A DNA stretch of 64,000 bases from Mesostigma viride (lineage: Eukaryota > Streptophyta > Mesostigmatophyceae > Mesostigmatales > Mesostigmataceae). Shown one piece after another: positions 47,001 through 53,395 of the stretch. The stretch spans positions 1,015,298 to 1,079,297 of the forward strand of contig RPFO01000090.1 of NCBI GenBank assembly GCA_009746045.1. The letters run 5' to 3'. Position 1 is the stretch's first letter; every line of letters begins with the position of its first letter. The notes beneath the pieces were generated by a model. That model did not search any database, was not told where the DNA came from, and saw only the letters and a program-made list of their open reading frames with translations. A program made the translations under genes and the position numbers.

Positions 47001-49525
47001 CGTGTTTTTATGACGAGTTGGAAGGAATACGCCACGTGTCAACCTGCTATCGCCATTCCCACATTTGTATTCTATTTATTTTCCTTCTTGACTGTCCCGC
47101 CAACTTCTGTGTGTGCGCCCACATGCGTCCTGTGTGCCACAATGACCATCAGCGCGCCACCTCGCACCGCATCACAACTACAAATCATGCCCATCCGTCG
47201 CTGTTACTATTACTCTATGCTTCAAATATTACTATCACTGTGTTGCTGTTACTCAATGCTTCTATCATCATGGTGGCGTGCCGTCATGCTCTGCCCTCAT
47301 GCCACTGCGCGCGCCATGCCAGAACTGCCTGTCGGCGACCACCCTGCGCATGATGGCGCGCGTGCGCGACAAGTTTGCCCGCGAGGTCACAGGGACCCAC
47401 CTGGCGGGGCTCATGACCGCGATGGGCTCAGGGTGGGGCCAGGCGTCGGGGCAGGACCATTTCTCGGCCATGGGTCTCATCCGCGCAGTGCTCTGCGCGG
47501 CGCTCTACCCAAGCGTGGCGTACACGGACATCGTTCCTGGCAAGACCAAGGGCAAGAAGGTGGCCGCGCTGCGGCTGCTGGGGAGCAACGTGAGGGTGTA
47601 TGCGCACGCGGGGTCGGTGCTGAGCGAGAGGCACCTGGAGGCCGTGCGGCCCAACTCGCACCATGTGGTCTTCCATGTATGTGCCTGGGCCCAGGGGCCG
47701 GCAGGGGGGAGGGGGATTCTGTGTTGAGCAGGATCACGAGAGTAAGAAAGGGGTCTTCCATATGCGTGGGTGGTGGGGCATCCTCGAGCAGGGGGCATGA
47801 TAACTAATGAGGCCAGGATAGTGTTAAGGGCAGGATAATCCCAAGAGTAGAGGATTCCGCTCAAGGCCAGGATAGTGTTAAGGGCAGGATAATCCCAAGT
47901 GTAGAGGATTCCGCTCAAGGCCAGGATAGTGTTAAGGGCAGGATAATCCCAAGAGTAGAGGATTCCGCTCAAGGCCAGGATAGTGTTAAGGGCAGGATAA
48001 TCCCAAGTGTAGAGGATTCCGCTCAAGGCCAGGATAGTGTTTAGGGCAGGATAATCCCAAGAGTAGAGGATTCCGCTCAAGGCCAGGATAGTGTTTAGGG
48101 CAGGATCTCTCGAAAGTTCTGGGTGGTTCACAAGCCTCACTTGCTGAGTTTTTGTTGATCATGTGTGCGGGGGAGGTTGCCAAGGCCAGGCTTAACTTGT
48201 TACGTTTTTGCTGGTGGTGAAAGGGACGTCAAATATCTCGAGAGGCATGGCAGCCAAGGCATGTTGTTGACCGTGTTCGAGACATGTTGGGGTGATGGCT
48301 TGGCTCCAGGGCGGACTGGCAGGCGCGGGGCATCATCACTTCAGCTAGTCGCGTATATTGGCCAACGCCTTTACAACACGTACACGCGTTTGCTTGCGTG
48401 CCTTGTCCACTTGGCATGTTGGTGGTGGCCTCCAGGTACGCATGATAGCAAACTTCAATTGTTTTTGTCAACATGGTTTTTTCAATTTCTCACCGCTGGC
48501 GCTACTTGCTTGACGCCCACCCACCCACCCACCCACCCACCCACCCACCCACCCACCCACCCACCACCACCCACCCACCCACCCACCCACCCACCCACCC
48601 ACCCACCCACCACCCACCCACCCACCCACCCACCCACCACCCACCCACCCACCCACCACCCACCCACCCACCCACCCACCCACCCACCCACCCACCCACC
48701 ATCCACTGCATCCACCCGTCACCATCGCCACCATCCCCCCGTCCCCCCCCTCCCAATCCCAACCAGGAAAAAGTCCACACCACGCAGCTCTTCATCCACG
48801 GGTGCACGCTCGTGCCTGTGCTCGCGCTCGTGTTCTTTGGGGGTCCCCTCTCCCTGCGCCCCCTCAACGCCGCTGAGTGCCGATGGGCCGCCAACGCCGC
48901 CGCGGGGAACAGCCGCGGCCACGGGGCCCCTGGGATTACCCCTTTTGACCCCCTCAGGGACTCCCCTGCAGCCGAGCACTACCCGCCAGCACCGAACACA
49001 GGCCCGCCCCAACCGCCGTATTACCCAGGCACCTCCCTGCAGGCGTACCAGCAGCAGCAGCAGCAGCTCATGGGGGGGGCGGCACGGGGGGACCGGGGGG
49101 GTGGGTTCCTCTCTGGGCCAGCGTTCAGATTTGACGCGCAAGGGTTTGACCCCGTCATCCACCCTGGCCTCCCCGGTCACTATAACAACAGCGCCGGGGT
49201 GGTCCCACCGCCATCGTTGTCCCTTCACGTGGGGCAGCACCATCTATCGCAGTCGCCCCATGGAGGCCATGCTCTGCCGCAGCAGCAGCCACCGGGGTGG
49301 TGTGCACCGGACAGCCACCTTGTGCTCGAGGTGGGTGCCAGCTCGCTCTCGTTCATGGTCCATCGGCGGCTCGGGCAGCTGCTGGTGGAGACGCGGCGCG
49401 CACTGGATGGGATACTGGAGAGTTGGATCAACGGGAGGGATCAGACGCAAGCACAGACGCAGCTCGTGGGGTGCGTGCGCGTGCTGTTGCTCTCGTACGA
49501 CAGCCGGGGGGCGTCCTCGCGCTGA
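9274..49525 (+). CDS. WD40-propeller / DEAH-box RNA helicase fusion gene (about 16 exons, 40 kb)
   Basis: The spliced product would be about 1,990 residues. Six exons encode WD40 blades 1-6. The seventh exon starts with blade 7 and continues, without a break, through a Gly/Ala/Pro/Ser-rich linker into the start of a helicase core. Helicase motifs then appear in order: [10 protein letters not shown] (split over a micro-exon), Ia TQPRKVAA, Ib [63 protein letters not shown]. They are followed by the winged-helix/HA2 region and an OB-type C-terminal domain ([20 protein letters not shown]). Family known: DHX36/DHX9-like ATPases translocate on and remodel RNA. The propeller fusion is unusual to me; the role is inferred as a helicase with a protein-docking platform. 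The 5' end is not certain, and one frame break lies near 42,710. Confidence 0.85.
10999..11482 (-). repeat. 3' LTR of the Copia-like element
   Basis: This direct repeat matches 17073-17556 in length and in almost every base. Its outer edge carries the CCATA target duplication. The termini are an inverted AGTTAG/CTAACT, not the usual TG/CA. Confidence 0.85.
11483..11849 (-). other. 3' untranslated region of the Copia-like element
   Basis: It lies between the RNase H stop and the 3' LTR. It contains imperfect tandem copies of a TACAGCTGGCTGGTTTGGCCAG-like unit (about 11575-11690). No coding frame is seen. Confidence 0.5.
11850..12146 (-). pseudogene. Copia-type RNase H, C-terminal part (frame-shifted)
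   Basis: The frame reads ...[17 protein letters not shown]...[12 protein letters not shown]...[16 protein letters not shown]. The TDS and NPAD-x-LTK signatures are those of the end of Copia RNase H. It overlaps the preceding frame by about 65 nt, so one frame change is needed to join them. Confidence 0.75.
12082..14361 (-). pseudogene. Copia-like pol: integrase tail, retropepsin-like domain, reverse transcriptase, RNase H
   Basis: There are 759 codons. Residues 1-25 ([23 protein letters not shown]) finish an integrase C-terminal module whose [10 protein letters not shown] start lies in another frame just upstream. Residues about 150-232 look like an aspartic protease: [12 protein letters not shown] at the catalytic position (DTQ instead of DTG/DSG) and [16 protein letters not shown] later. 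RT follows with [19 protein letters not shown] (434-442) and [12 protein letters not shown] (catalytic GDD 527-529). RNase H starts near 660 ([21 protein letters not shown]). Usual Copia order is protease, integrase, RT; here the protease-like part sits between integrase and RT. The DTQ substitution may mean it is inactive. Confidence 0.75.
14403..14945 (-). pseudogene. Integrase, second part
   Basis: The frame carries the end of an integrase catalytic core: [13 protein letters not shown] (second Asp region) and [16 protein letters not shown] (catalytic Glu). It continues into [22 protein letters not shown] before the stop. A +/-1 change joins it to the first part upstream, and another joins it to 14361 downstream. 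Confidence 0.7.
14873..15241 (-). pseudogene. Integrase, first part (zinc module and first Asp)
   Basis: [16 protein letters not shown]...ARQHCQECQ gives His and Cys ligands of the HHCC module. [31 protein letters not shown] is the first strand pair of the catalytic core, carrying an Asp. The frame is lost about 15 residues later. Confidence 0.65.
15180..15663 (-). pseudogene. Gag-like piece with poly-Asn tract and CCHC zinc knuckle
   Basis: On the minus strand a (CAA)n run at about 15663-15584, read in the knuckle frame as AAC codons, gives a stretch of roughly 25 Asn. It is followed by [10 protein letters not shown] and a zinc knuckle [14 protein letters not shown] encoded at 15553-15512. 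A frame change near 15,400 then leads to [17 protein letters not shown]...[11 protein letters not shown], which runs toward the integrase. No protease motif is present between knuckle and integrase. Confidence 0.6.
15584..15665. repeat. (TTG)n trinucleotide array
   Basis: This is an uninterrupted TTG/CAA run of about 27 units, lying inside the Copia-like gag frame and translated there as poly-Asn. Confidence 0.9.
15747..16030 (-). repeat. Four 71-bp tandem repeats in the Copia-like leader
   Basis: Units start at 15747, 15818, 15889 and 15960, each with GAGAGGACAG...TGCTGCCTCAA...CCATGGTTTGGTA. A related block lies in the element's own coding region at about 15289-15318 (GGAGGACAGTAAGGTTGCTGCC), suggesting the array arose from it. 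Confidence 0.85.
16031..17072 (-). other. 5' leader of the Copia-like element
   Basis: There is no recognised protein. It contains a GC-rich patch (about 16600-16830) unlike the rest of the element and a 30-nt T run (16981-17012; A run on the element strand). Confidence 0.4.
17073..17556 (-). repeat. 5' LTR of the Copia-like element
   Basis: This is the direct repeat of 10999-11482; CCATA follows immediately at 17557-17561. Confidence 0.85.
20045..20176 (+). CDS. Exon 2: WD40 blade 2
   Basis: The acceptor CATCACAG leads to ATC TGG (IW), the same position used at later blade exons. It encodes [20 protein letters not shown], then AIMCLLAV...[11 protein letters not shown], and ends at ATG|GTATGT in phase 0. 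A longer alternative start at 19982 (TTTGCCTGCAG) is also in frame but would lack the conserved position. Confidence 0.8.
20177..21514 (+). other. Intron 2, left part
   Basis: There is no coding frame. A repeat end with a CACGTGATGCAGTCACGTG hairpin and a (TTAA)n tail sits at about 20497-20530; it resembles the other TTAATTAA-tailed elements of the window. Confidence 0.4.
21679..22091 (-). repeat. A2 repeat of split-direct-repeat copy 1
   Basis: It matches 23100-23512 over its whole length. Confidence 0.85.
23100..23512 (-). repeat. A1 repeat of split-direct-repeat copy 1
   Basis: It matches 21679-22091 over its whole length. It forms the 5' end of the element on the minus strand. Confidence 0.85.
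23513..25801 (+). other. Intron 2, middle part
   Basis: AT-rich sequence lies between the two split-direct-repeat copies. I see no coding frame, repeat or RNA gene. Confidence 0.4.
25802..26222 (+). repeat. A1 repeat of split-direct-repeat copy 2
   Basis: It is identical to 27185-27605 apart from about two substitutions (GTTTGCTCG/GTTTACTCG and CTTTGG/CTCTGG). Confidence 0.85.
27185..27605 (+). repeat. A2 repeat of split-direct-repeat copy 2
   Basis: This is the second copy of 25802-26222, fused directly to the end of B1. Confidence 0.85.
27768..28080 (+). other. Intron 2, right end
   Basis: There is no feature except the acceptor AATCCCCCAG ending at 28080. Confidence 0.5.
28081..28260 (+). 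CDS. Exon 3: WD40 blade 3 and start of blade 4
   Basis: It begins GCT TGG (AW) and encodes [30 protein letters not shown] and [13 protein letters not shown]. It ends at AAG|GTGAAA in phase 0. Unlike the other blade exons it runs into the next blade. Confidence 0.88.
28261..29557 (+). other. Intron 3
   Basis: AT-rich intron with no recognised feature. The acceptor GTGCGCGCAG ends at 29557. Confidence 0.6.
29558..29614 (+). CDS. Exon 4: end of WD40 blade 4 (57 nt)
   Basis: It encodes [19 protein letters not shown] and ends at AAG|GTGAGT. Both sides are phase 0. Confidence 0.88.
30100..30700. repeat. Degenerate minisatellite, unit about 18-25 bp
   Basis: Many imperfect copies of a unit like AACCAGATCTGTGGTAAG are present, with variants in spacing and sequence. 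A perfect CCAGATCTGTGGTAAG recurs at about 35069, and GGTAA-rich variants at 34750-34870. Confidence 0.7.
31235..31379 (+). repeat. SINE/LINE-like 3' end with hairpin and TTAA tail (copy 1)
   Basis: GTGGCATGCCT-TGGCATGA...GTTGTGCACAGGGATTAAAA leads to a GGTGCTCC...GGGAGCAC hairpin and a (TTAA)n tail. The same arrangement is at 44935-45092 and, inverted and shorter, at 57745-57775. Confidence 0.65.
31575..32080. repeat. 36-bp minisatellite, block 1
   Basis: Degenerate repeats of TACGTACGTGATGGTGAGC followed by a C-rich half. The open frames crossing it are repeat artefacts. Confidence 0.85.
32087..32638. mobile_element. MITE-like element inserted in the minisatellite
   Basis: Terminal inverted repeats lie at 32087-32115 and 32610-32638 (27 of 29 positions match; they start TTCGTT-AAGTGGCC-GCCGG). 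Inside are two tandem copies of a unit of about 65 bp containing GGACTGAAAATTCGTAACGG (about 32356-32485). No transposase is present. The minisatellite resumes on both sides. Confidence 0.65.
32652..33352. repeat. 36-bp minisatellite, block 2
   Basis: It continues block 1. The central copies (about 32770-32990) are nearly identical units of GTGATGGCGAGCACCCCCAC plus CCCACCCCTTACGTAC. Confidence 0.9.
35248..35409 (+). CDS. Exon 5: WD40 blade 5
   Basis: It starts GCG TGG (AW) and encodes [15 protein letters not shown] and [12 protein letters not shown]. It ends at CGG|GTCTGT. The donor is weaker than the others, but phase (0) and position match the series. Confidence 0.82.
35410..36162 (+). 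other. Intron 5
   Basis: No feature recognised. The acceptor CTACAACAG ends at 36162. Confidence 0.6.
36163..36282 (+). CDS. Exon 6: WD40 blade 6
   Basis: GTC TGG (VW) start. It encodes [20 protein letters not shown] then [11 protein letters not shown], and ends at ATG|GTAAGT in phase 0. Confidence 0.9.
36283..36689 (+). other. Intron 6
   Basis: Nothing seen except splice sites. The acceptor GGTCCTAG ends at 36689. Confidence 0.6.
36690..38298 (+). CDS. Exon 7: WD40 blade 7, linker, helicase start with P-loop
   Basis: This 1,609-nt exon joins both halves of the protein in one open frame. It begins GTG TGG (VW) with blade 7 ([34 protein letters not shown]). About 450 residues of Gly/Ala/Pro/Ser-rich linker follow, with probable helical patches. 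It ends in the helicase entry [19 protein letters not shown]...[10 protein letters not shown]. The last base is the first base of the next codon (phase 1), at AAG A|GTGCGT. Confidence 0.9.
38299..39321 (+). other. Intron 7
   Basis: No coding frame is seen other than trivial ones. It ends with TTTTTTCGGCTCCCCGCAG directly before the micro-exon. Confidence 0.55.
39322..39329 (+). CDS. Exon 8: 8-nt micro-exon (CTACTCAG)
   Basis: Exon 7 ends with one base of a codon and exon 9 starts in phase 0 with VPQM. DEAH helicases need T/S-T-Q between GK and VPQ. CTACTCAG, flanked by a pyrimidine-rich CCCCGCAG acceptor and a GTGAGG donor, supplies exactly this: A+CT gives Thr, then ACT Thr, CAG Gln, completing GETGCGKTTQVPQ. 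No direct exon 7 to exon 9 splice restores the motif. Confidence 0.78.
39358..39718. mobile_element. MITE with 24-bp terminal inverted repeats
   Basis: The arms 39358-39381 and 39695-39718 are perfect reverse complements (CGTAGTGGTCAAAATCACTT...). A 3-bp duplication TAC flanks them (39355-39357, 39719-39721). Several TCGCAAA motifs lie inside. It sits 28 bp downstream of the micro-exon, and the 3-bp duplication suggests a PIF/Harbinger-type source. Confidence 0.8.
40057..40273 (+). CDS. Exon 9: helicase motifs Ia and Ib
   Basis: It starts at GCTGCGCAG|GTC CCC CAG (VPQ). It encodes [20 protein letters not shown], the usual GYSVKLE region and GTIMFCTTG, and ends in phase 1 at ACA G|GTTAGG. Confidence 0.92.
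40274..41161 (+). other. Intron 9 with 9-bp minisatellite
   Basis: It is dominated by the (GGTGAGGTA)n array. It ends TCTCCCGCAG at 41161. Confidence 0.7.
40402..40957. repeat. (GGTGAGGTA)n minisatellite, about 55 perfect copies
   Basis: The array is perfect from about 40420 to 40912, with variant units at both ends (GGTAGATGA, AGGCCAGGT). All frames are open because the unit is 9 bp; these open frames are not genes. Each unit contains AGGTGAG and AGGTAGGT, which resemble 5' splice sites on the sense strand. Confidence 0.95.
41162..41454 (+). CDS. Exon 10: motif II (DEAH) and motif III
   Basis: It encodes [39 protein letters not shown], a Gln/Gly-rich insertion, and [12 protein letters not shown]. 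It ends GAG|GTGGGT in phase 0. Confidence 0.93.
41455..42243 (+). other. Intron 10
   Basis: It contains the 26-bp tandem repeat at 41641-41850. The acceptor CCACTTGCAG ends at 42243. Confidence 0.6.
41641..41850. repeat. 26-bp tandem repeat, about eight copies
   Basis: The unit is TTTGGTGGGTCGGTCTTTGT plus TTCATG, with a few variants and one short insertion. Confidence 0.85.
42244..43358 (+). CDS. Exon 11: motifs IV and V, with a frame break near 42,710
   Basis: The first frame encodes [28 protein letters not shown] and [16 protein letters not shown], and meets TGA at 42718-42720. The same protein resumes in the next frame after a run of G. There it has a low-complexity Gly/Ser linker, then [18 protein letters not shown] and [21 protein letters not shown], ending AAG|GTGAAT (phase 0). 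The exon length is one base short of a multiple of three. A missing G in the G-run at about 42700-42712 or an undetected small intron would explain it; I favour the former. Confidence 0.8.
43359..44222 (+). other. Intron 11
   Basis: It contains two copies of a TGGATTCAATCACTTGG-G-AAGCC block (about 43410 and 43524) and imperfect AGGTTTAAGATC repeats (43590-43830). No gene. Confidence 0.5.
44223..44423 (+). CDS. Exon 12: motif VI
   Basis: It starts at CCTCGGCAG|ATG TAT. It encodes [20 protein letters not shown] then [10 protein letters not shown], and SPLEELVLQ at the end. QRAGRAGR is the arginine-finger motif VI. Ends CAG|GTGGGT, phase 0. Confidence 0.93.
44424..45232 (+). other. Intron 12
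   Basis: It holds decayed copies of the exon 12 end plus donor (about 44516-44545 and 44640-44660) and the SINE-like repeat at 44935-45092. Confidence 0.55.
44935..45092 (+). repeat. SINE/LINE-like 3' end with hairpin and TTAA tail (copy 2)
   Basis: It matches 31235-31379 from GTGGCATGCCT through the GGTGCTCC...GGGAGCAC hairpin to the (TTAA)n tail. Confidence 0.65.
45233..45568 (+). CDS. Exon 13: start of the HA2 region with a Ser-rich insertion
   Basis: It starts VKALGD, then a long Ser/Thr/Gly-rich insertion ([18 protein letters not shown]...), then [20 protein letters not shown] and [10 protein letters not shown]. It ends GAG|GTGGGT, phase 0. The FLS-x-x-x-x-PP pattern is the conserved entry of the HA2 helical bundle. 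Confidence 0.9.
45569..46466 (+). other. Intron 13
   Basis: It contains three decayed repeats of the exon 13 end and donor (about 45650-45682, 45738-45775, 45796-45826). Imperfect CACACGAGTGAGGT repeats lie at about 46160-46400. Confidence 0.55.
46467..46769 (+). CDS. Exon 14: HA2 domain
   Basis: It encodes [40 protein letters not shown] and [22 protein letters not shown]-x-x-LA-x-LP is the hallmark of the DEAH HA2 domain. It ends GAG|GTGTGT, phase 0. Confidence 0.93.
46770..47322 (+). other. Intron 14
   Basis: No feature recognised. It is pyrimidine-rich before the CATGCCAG acceptor at 47322. Confidence 0.55.
47323..47676 (+). CDS. Exon 15: end of HA2 and start of the OB-type domain
   Basis: It encodes [37 protein letters not shown] and the C-terminal PNSHHVVFH. 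It ends CAT|GTATGT, phase 0. Confidence 0.93.
47812..48106. repeat. 54-bp tandem repeat, five and a half copies
   Basis: Units start at 47812, 47866, 47920, 47974, 48028 and 48082 (partial). They alternate CCAAGAG and CCAAGTG, so the array has a 108-bp higher-order period. Confidence 0.92.
48516..48702. repeat. (CCCA)n microsatellite
   Basis: About 45 units, interrupted at several places by CACCAC. Its open frames ([16 protein letters not shown]) are repeat artefacts. Confidence 0.95.
48767..49525 (+). CDS. Exon 16: OB-type C-terminal domain and stop
   Basis: It begins [20 protein letters not shown] then [12 protein letters not shown], the conserved RHA/DHX36-type domain. About 120 residues rich in Pro, Gln and Gly follow as an insertion, then [20 protein letters not shown] and [17 protein letters not shown]. 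The stop TGA is at 49523-49525. Confidence 0.92.
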   Translation, partial: EKVHTTQLFIHGCTLVPVLALVFFGGPLSLRPLNAAECRWAANAAAGNSRGHGAPGITPFDPLRDSPAAEHYPPAPNTGPPQPPYYPGTSLQAYQQQQQQLMGGAARGDRGGGFLSGPAFRFDAQGFDPVIHPGLPGHYNNSAGVVPPPSLSLHVGQHHLSQSPHGGHALPQQQPPGWCAPDSHLVLEVGASSLSFMVHRRLGQLLVETRRALDGILESWINGRDQTQAQTQLVGCVRVLLLSYDSRGASSR

Positions 49526-51944
49526 GCGTTCTGGGACCCAGAGGTCAGACATCCGCACGAGGATGGGATTCATCAAGCTTGATCGCGGGGTCTTCATTCC
49601 AAGCTTAAGCAAGGCTGCCAATTTTCACCACGGCTCTGCCAGCATTCCAGATGCATCCATCGGCAGGTGATTCGAAGCCTGGCGGCGTTGAAGCTGTCAT
49701 ACGGCACGGTTCCTTGCCAGCTTCATTCATGTGGAATCTGCGGGCGGTTTACTTTGAGCTACTAGCTACAGTGCGGGTACCACTGTAGTGACCGCCATTC
49801 TCGTTAAATATCCATGCATAGACCGCCACGACTCGGATCTGGAATTGATTGGGTTTTGAAATCTGCGTTTGACGATCCGGTGAGGTGATGCGGATTGTTT
49901 GAATCCTGCAAGAGTGGATGTTTGAATCCTGCAAGAGTGGATGGGGCTGGGTCCAGGGTTGACTGCATGGTGTGACACGTCAGACGCTGAGCAACGTGTG
50001 CCACGTGGCAGCGAGGGGTGCATCGATCGGTCCATGACAAGCAGTGCTGTGCTGGTATCCCTTGACGTGTGATGGTACCAGCGCTGCATTGATCCCATTA
50101 ATTGGACCCTGATTAACTGGGTTGACATGACGCGTCAACGACTGTGTCTTTCATCCTTCCTGTGCCTGGCTCATTCTGGGCGTGGGCCATGCAGCATTCG
50201 ATTGCTGTTTCTTTTTCTGGGGTTATTTCTCGGCCCATCTTTTATTGTGCTTCTTTCTTTTCTCAACCGCCCAAGTCCCAACTGGTGCAGTACTGCTCGA
50301 GGCGTCTTCCGCCGTCAAGGCAAAACATTTAACTTCAATAATCAACCGGCCAATGTGCCGTGTGGCTGCGATTCGAGACGGCGTCATCAGTAATGGGTGA
50401 CAGCCACCGTGCATGCGCGGGAGATGCCTGGCCTGCCATCACGTCGCAAGATTCACACCATCCCTTAGGTTCAGAGGAATGGCTGGCTTGCTAGCTGCTT
50501 TATGGCACCGCCGCCCTCTCGCCGGCACTCATTGGAGGCACTTTGCGATGGCCCCCTTCCCGGCGTCATTCGCGGGGCCTGACACGCGGGGCTCCCAGCC
50601 AGCCAGGGGCCTGGGCCCTTGGAGTGGCTGTCACAGTGAAGGCTGGGTTTAAGGTCTCCCAGGTGGGTAGACCATGTCTGTGCTGACTTCCCTGGTGGGG
50701 AATGGCATCAGGTACTTCTGTCTGTTTGCGTGTTGGAGCCAGCAGAGTTGCGTGGAGAGTCAGGGGCGCTTCATACGTTGACTTGCCAAATCCTTTGTGT
50801 TTGGGAAGTCGGTGTGAAGTCGAGGGATTATTTGTACTTTCACGTGATAGGATTGTTTTAGGGGTGATCTTGAGGCGCACATGCTGGGCACCGTGCATGC
50901 ACCAAGTTAGTGCAACTTAGTGTTGTGATGGACTTTTATGCGACCTTCTTAGTGATGGAAGTTAAGCTATCGAGGCATCGAGCTCGCACTCGACCGCATG
51001 GAGCTTATACGTTCTTGGAAGACATTGAAGTCTTCGGCGGGCTTTTAAAGACTGCTGCGAGCATGCAGCGAGGGTGCAGCGATCAACGCTAAAGAAACTG
51101 CCAGCTGGCAGCCTGTGCTTTGGCGTTTTGGAGGGCAGCGCAATTGCTGGAGCCACATGCGGTTTCTTTTCCAGCTCAAAGTGTGTGTGGGGGGGTGGAT
51201 TGTAGGTTCATAGTGGCTCAGACCAGGGCGCCAGCATTTCCGCTCTTACTTGGGCACGAATTGGCCATGCGCCCAGCAGTCTCCACATTGCCTGACATGT
51301 CCACGTTTTCGTGGAGTTGAATCCCACTTAGTATAGACCTTTGAGTTGGTGATTAGTTGGAGGGTCTGGGGGAGAGTTGGTGCATTCCATTTGGGGGGGG
51401 AGGGGAGGATGGGAGGGGAATGCCTTATCTAATGGGCAGACTGATGGGCAGCAGTCGCAACCCATTAGAGACATTTAGCCAATTTAAGGTCGGGCATACG
51501 TGCGGTGTCAAGTGTCCCGAGGGGGGGGGGAGCTGGCTCATTTAATGGGCAGACTGTTGGGCAGCAGTCGCACCCCAGTAGAGACGAGTAGCCAGAGGGC
51601 CTGGCACATGTGCCGTGTCAAGCGTCCCGGGGTGGTGGTGGTGACTGTCCCTATAGGCAGGTGGGTGTGGCCAGGGGTGCATCCTGCTGGATGTTGTATA
51701 GTCCCATGGCCGTGCAGCTGCATTATGACGATAGCTGCCAATGTAGTGAGATTGGCTAGTTGCGAACACTGGCTAGTCATGCCAAATCTTTCCAGTGCTT
51801 TTGCATGGTGCAGTGGTGTAGTAACGTTGAATTCGCGACCGTGGACCCTCTTGCCTCATGTGCCGATGCCATTTTCTTGGATGTCTAAGTAAGGGGGCAG
51901 GGTTCGAGATCTATGTAGTAGTGTGCGTTTGTTGAGGAAGAGCT
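49526..51944. other. 3' flank of the helicase gene, no recognised gene
   Basis: I see no protein family here. Small repeats are a doubled GTTTGAATCCTGCAAGAGTG (49898-49941) and a 113-bp tandem duplication at about 51431-51640 (AATGGGCAGACTG-TGGGCAG). Confidence 0.4.
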
Positions 51945-53145
51945 GGCTGGCAGTAGAGGACTGTCAGCTCGGATGAGGATTATAACCCCATCTAGTACTA
52001 CATGGTTGGGGCATGATGCAGACGATACTTGTCTGTTTGTCTCAACTTTTGTGTAGTTATTTTTCTAATAAGATTAGCATAGTGGGATGCCTATGCGCAT
52101 GACACGCAAGTACTTACTTGGCTGGCAGGCTTTGCCAGCATTCGCTTAATAAAATCTGCTTTAGCGCTCCTTTTTTGTTTTTATTGGCCTGTATGGAGGG
52201 TTTGGTGAAGTACATATCATAGATTTTTTCTGCGTATATTATGATAATTTATTCCTAATGTGCTTGATTCAAAGTTCTCAATATTATGAGTTACCAACAT
52301 CGACATGAGATTTATAGCTTGTTCTTGATTCGTAATCGGAGCTAGAGGGAACTGGGGCATTGATTAATAAATTATTTTACATGTAGACTGCGTCACGGTA
52401 GCTGGGACATGCCATCGATGTCTCATTGATCTTTGCGAGACAACTATCATACAATTATACGTAATATTAGTCCACGGCTATATAAGTATTATTCCACGAT
52501 ACGCCTTCCCGGTCAGAATACGCCTTCCCGGTCTTTGGCACGCTTATTAGACACGAATGCACATTTTGTCAGTCGATGCTTCTTGGCACTAAGATTCAAG
52601 AGACTAAATAGACCGCATACTTATAATTCAAATTACACGTGATCGGGTCAGGTGAGATATCATAAACAGTTGTCTCACATAATAAATATATTTAACGTGG
52701 GTAGAACGTTTCGGGTGCCGGCTAACTTTGTAGGCTAGCTAGTGCGGGCCCGCCATCGCGGCCAAAGTTGACCAATCTAAGTAAGTAATTAGTAAGTACT
52801 TGCATGTCATGCGCGTGGCTGGGGCATTGATGCAGACCATATTTGTAAAGTTCTTTCGTGTAATTATTTTTCTAATGAGATTAGCATAGTACTCTGGTGG
52901 TATGCCCATGCGCATGACACGCAAGTACTTACTTACTTACTTAAATGCCCATCGGCATGCCACGGAGTACTATGCTAATCTCATTGGAAAAAAATAATGG
53001 GCACGAAAGTTACGAATATCGTCTGCATCATGCCCCAACCACGCGCAGTCACGTGTCCATTAATTAATTAATTCATCATGCCCCAACCATTTAGTGACTA
53101 GAGGGGGATATAATCCTCATCTGAGCTGTCCTCTACTGTAATGGC
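51945..53145. repeat. Large imperfect inverted repeat with an extra internal copy
   Basis: The left arm is about 51945-52115; the right arm, reversed, is about 52950-53145. They share GTAGAGGAC, GATGAGGATTATA, GGTTGGGGCATGATGCAGACG, AGATTAGCATAGT and the GCATGACACGCAAGTACTTA end. A third copy in the left-arm orientation lies at about 52822-52940, so the centre folds back on itself near 52937. Confidence 0.65.
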
Positions 53146-53395
53146 AGACGAGGCGGTAGTGTAGCGCCGGCTATCCTCAGGGGCAATAACCTCCACCTGC
53201 GGACGTCTACCCTGCATTCTACTAATGGCCCGTGGGGCCCGTGGGGAGAAAACAGGAGCATGCCCCACAGGAAGGTGCTTATCGCATCTGGATGGCAGCC
53301 CATGTCTCCTAGCTTGTCTATCATGCGGGCGCGAAGTACAGATAATCCCAGATCGAAGCCCTTAGCCCGGCATCCTCAAGCTCTAGTTATGCTGT
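53146..53395. other. No recognised gene
   Basis: Short open frames only. Confidence 0.3.

Larger units (their letters stand above)
47677..48766 (+). other. Intron 15
   Basis: It carries a 54-bp tandem repeat (47812-48106) and a (CCCA)n array (48516-48702). The acceptor CCCAACCAG ends at 48766, a few dozen bases after the array. Confidence 0.65.

Noticed and set aside
49898-49945. Doubled GTTTGAATCC as tRNA B-box
   Set aside because: No A-box or acceptor stem pairs with it at tRNA spacing on either strand.
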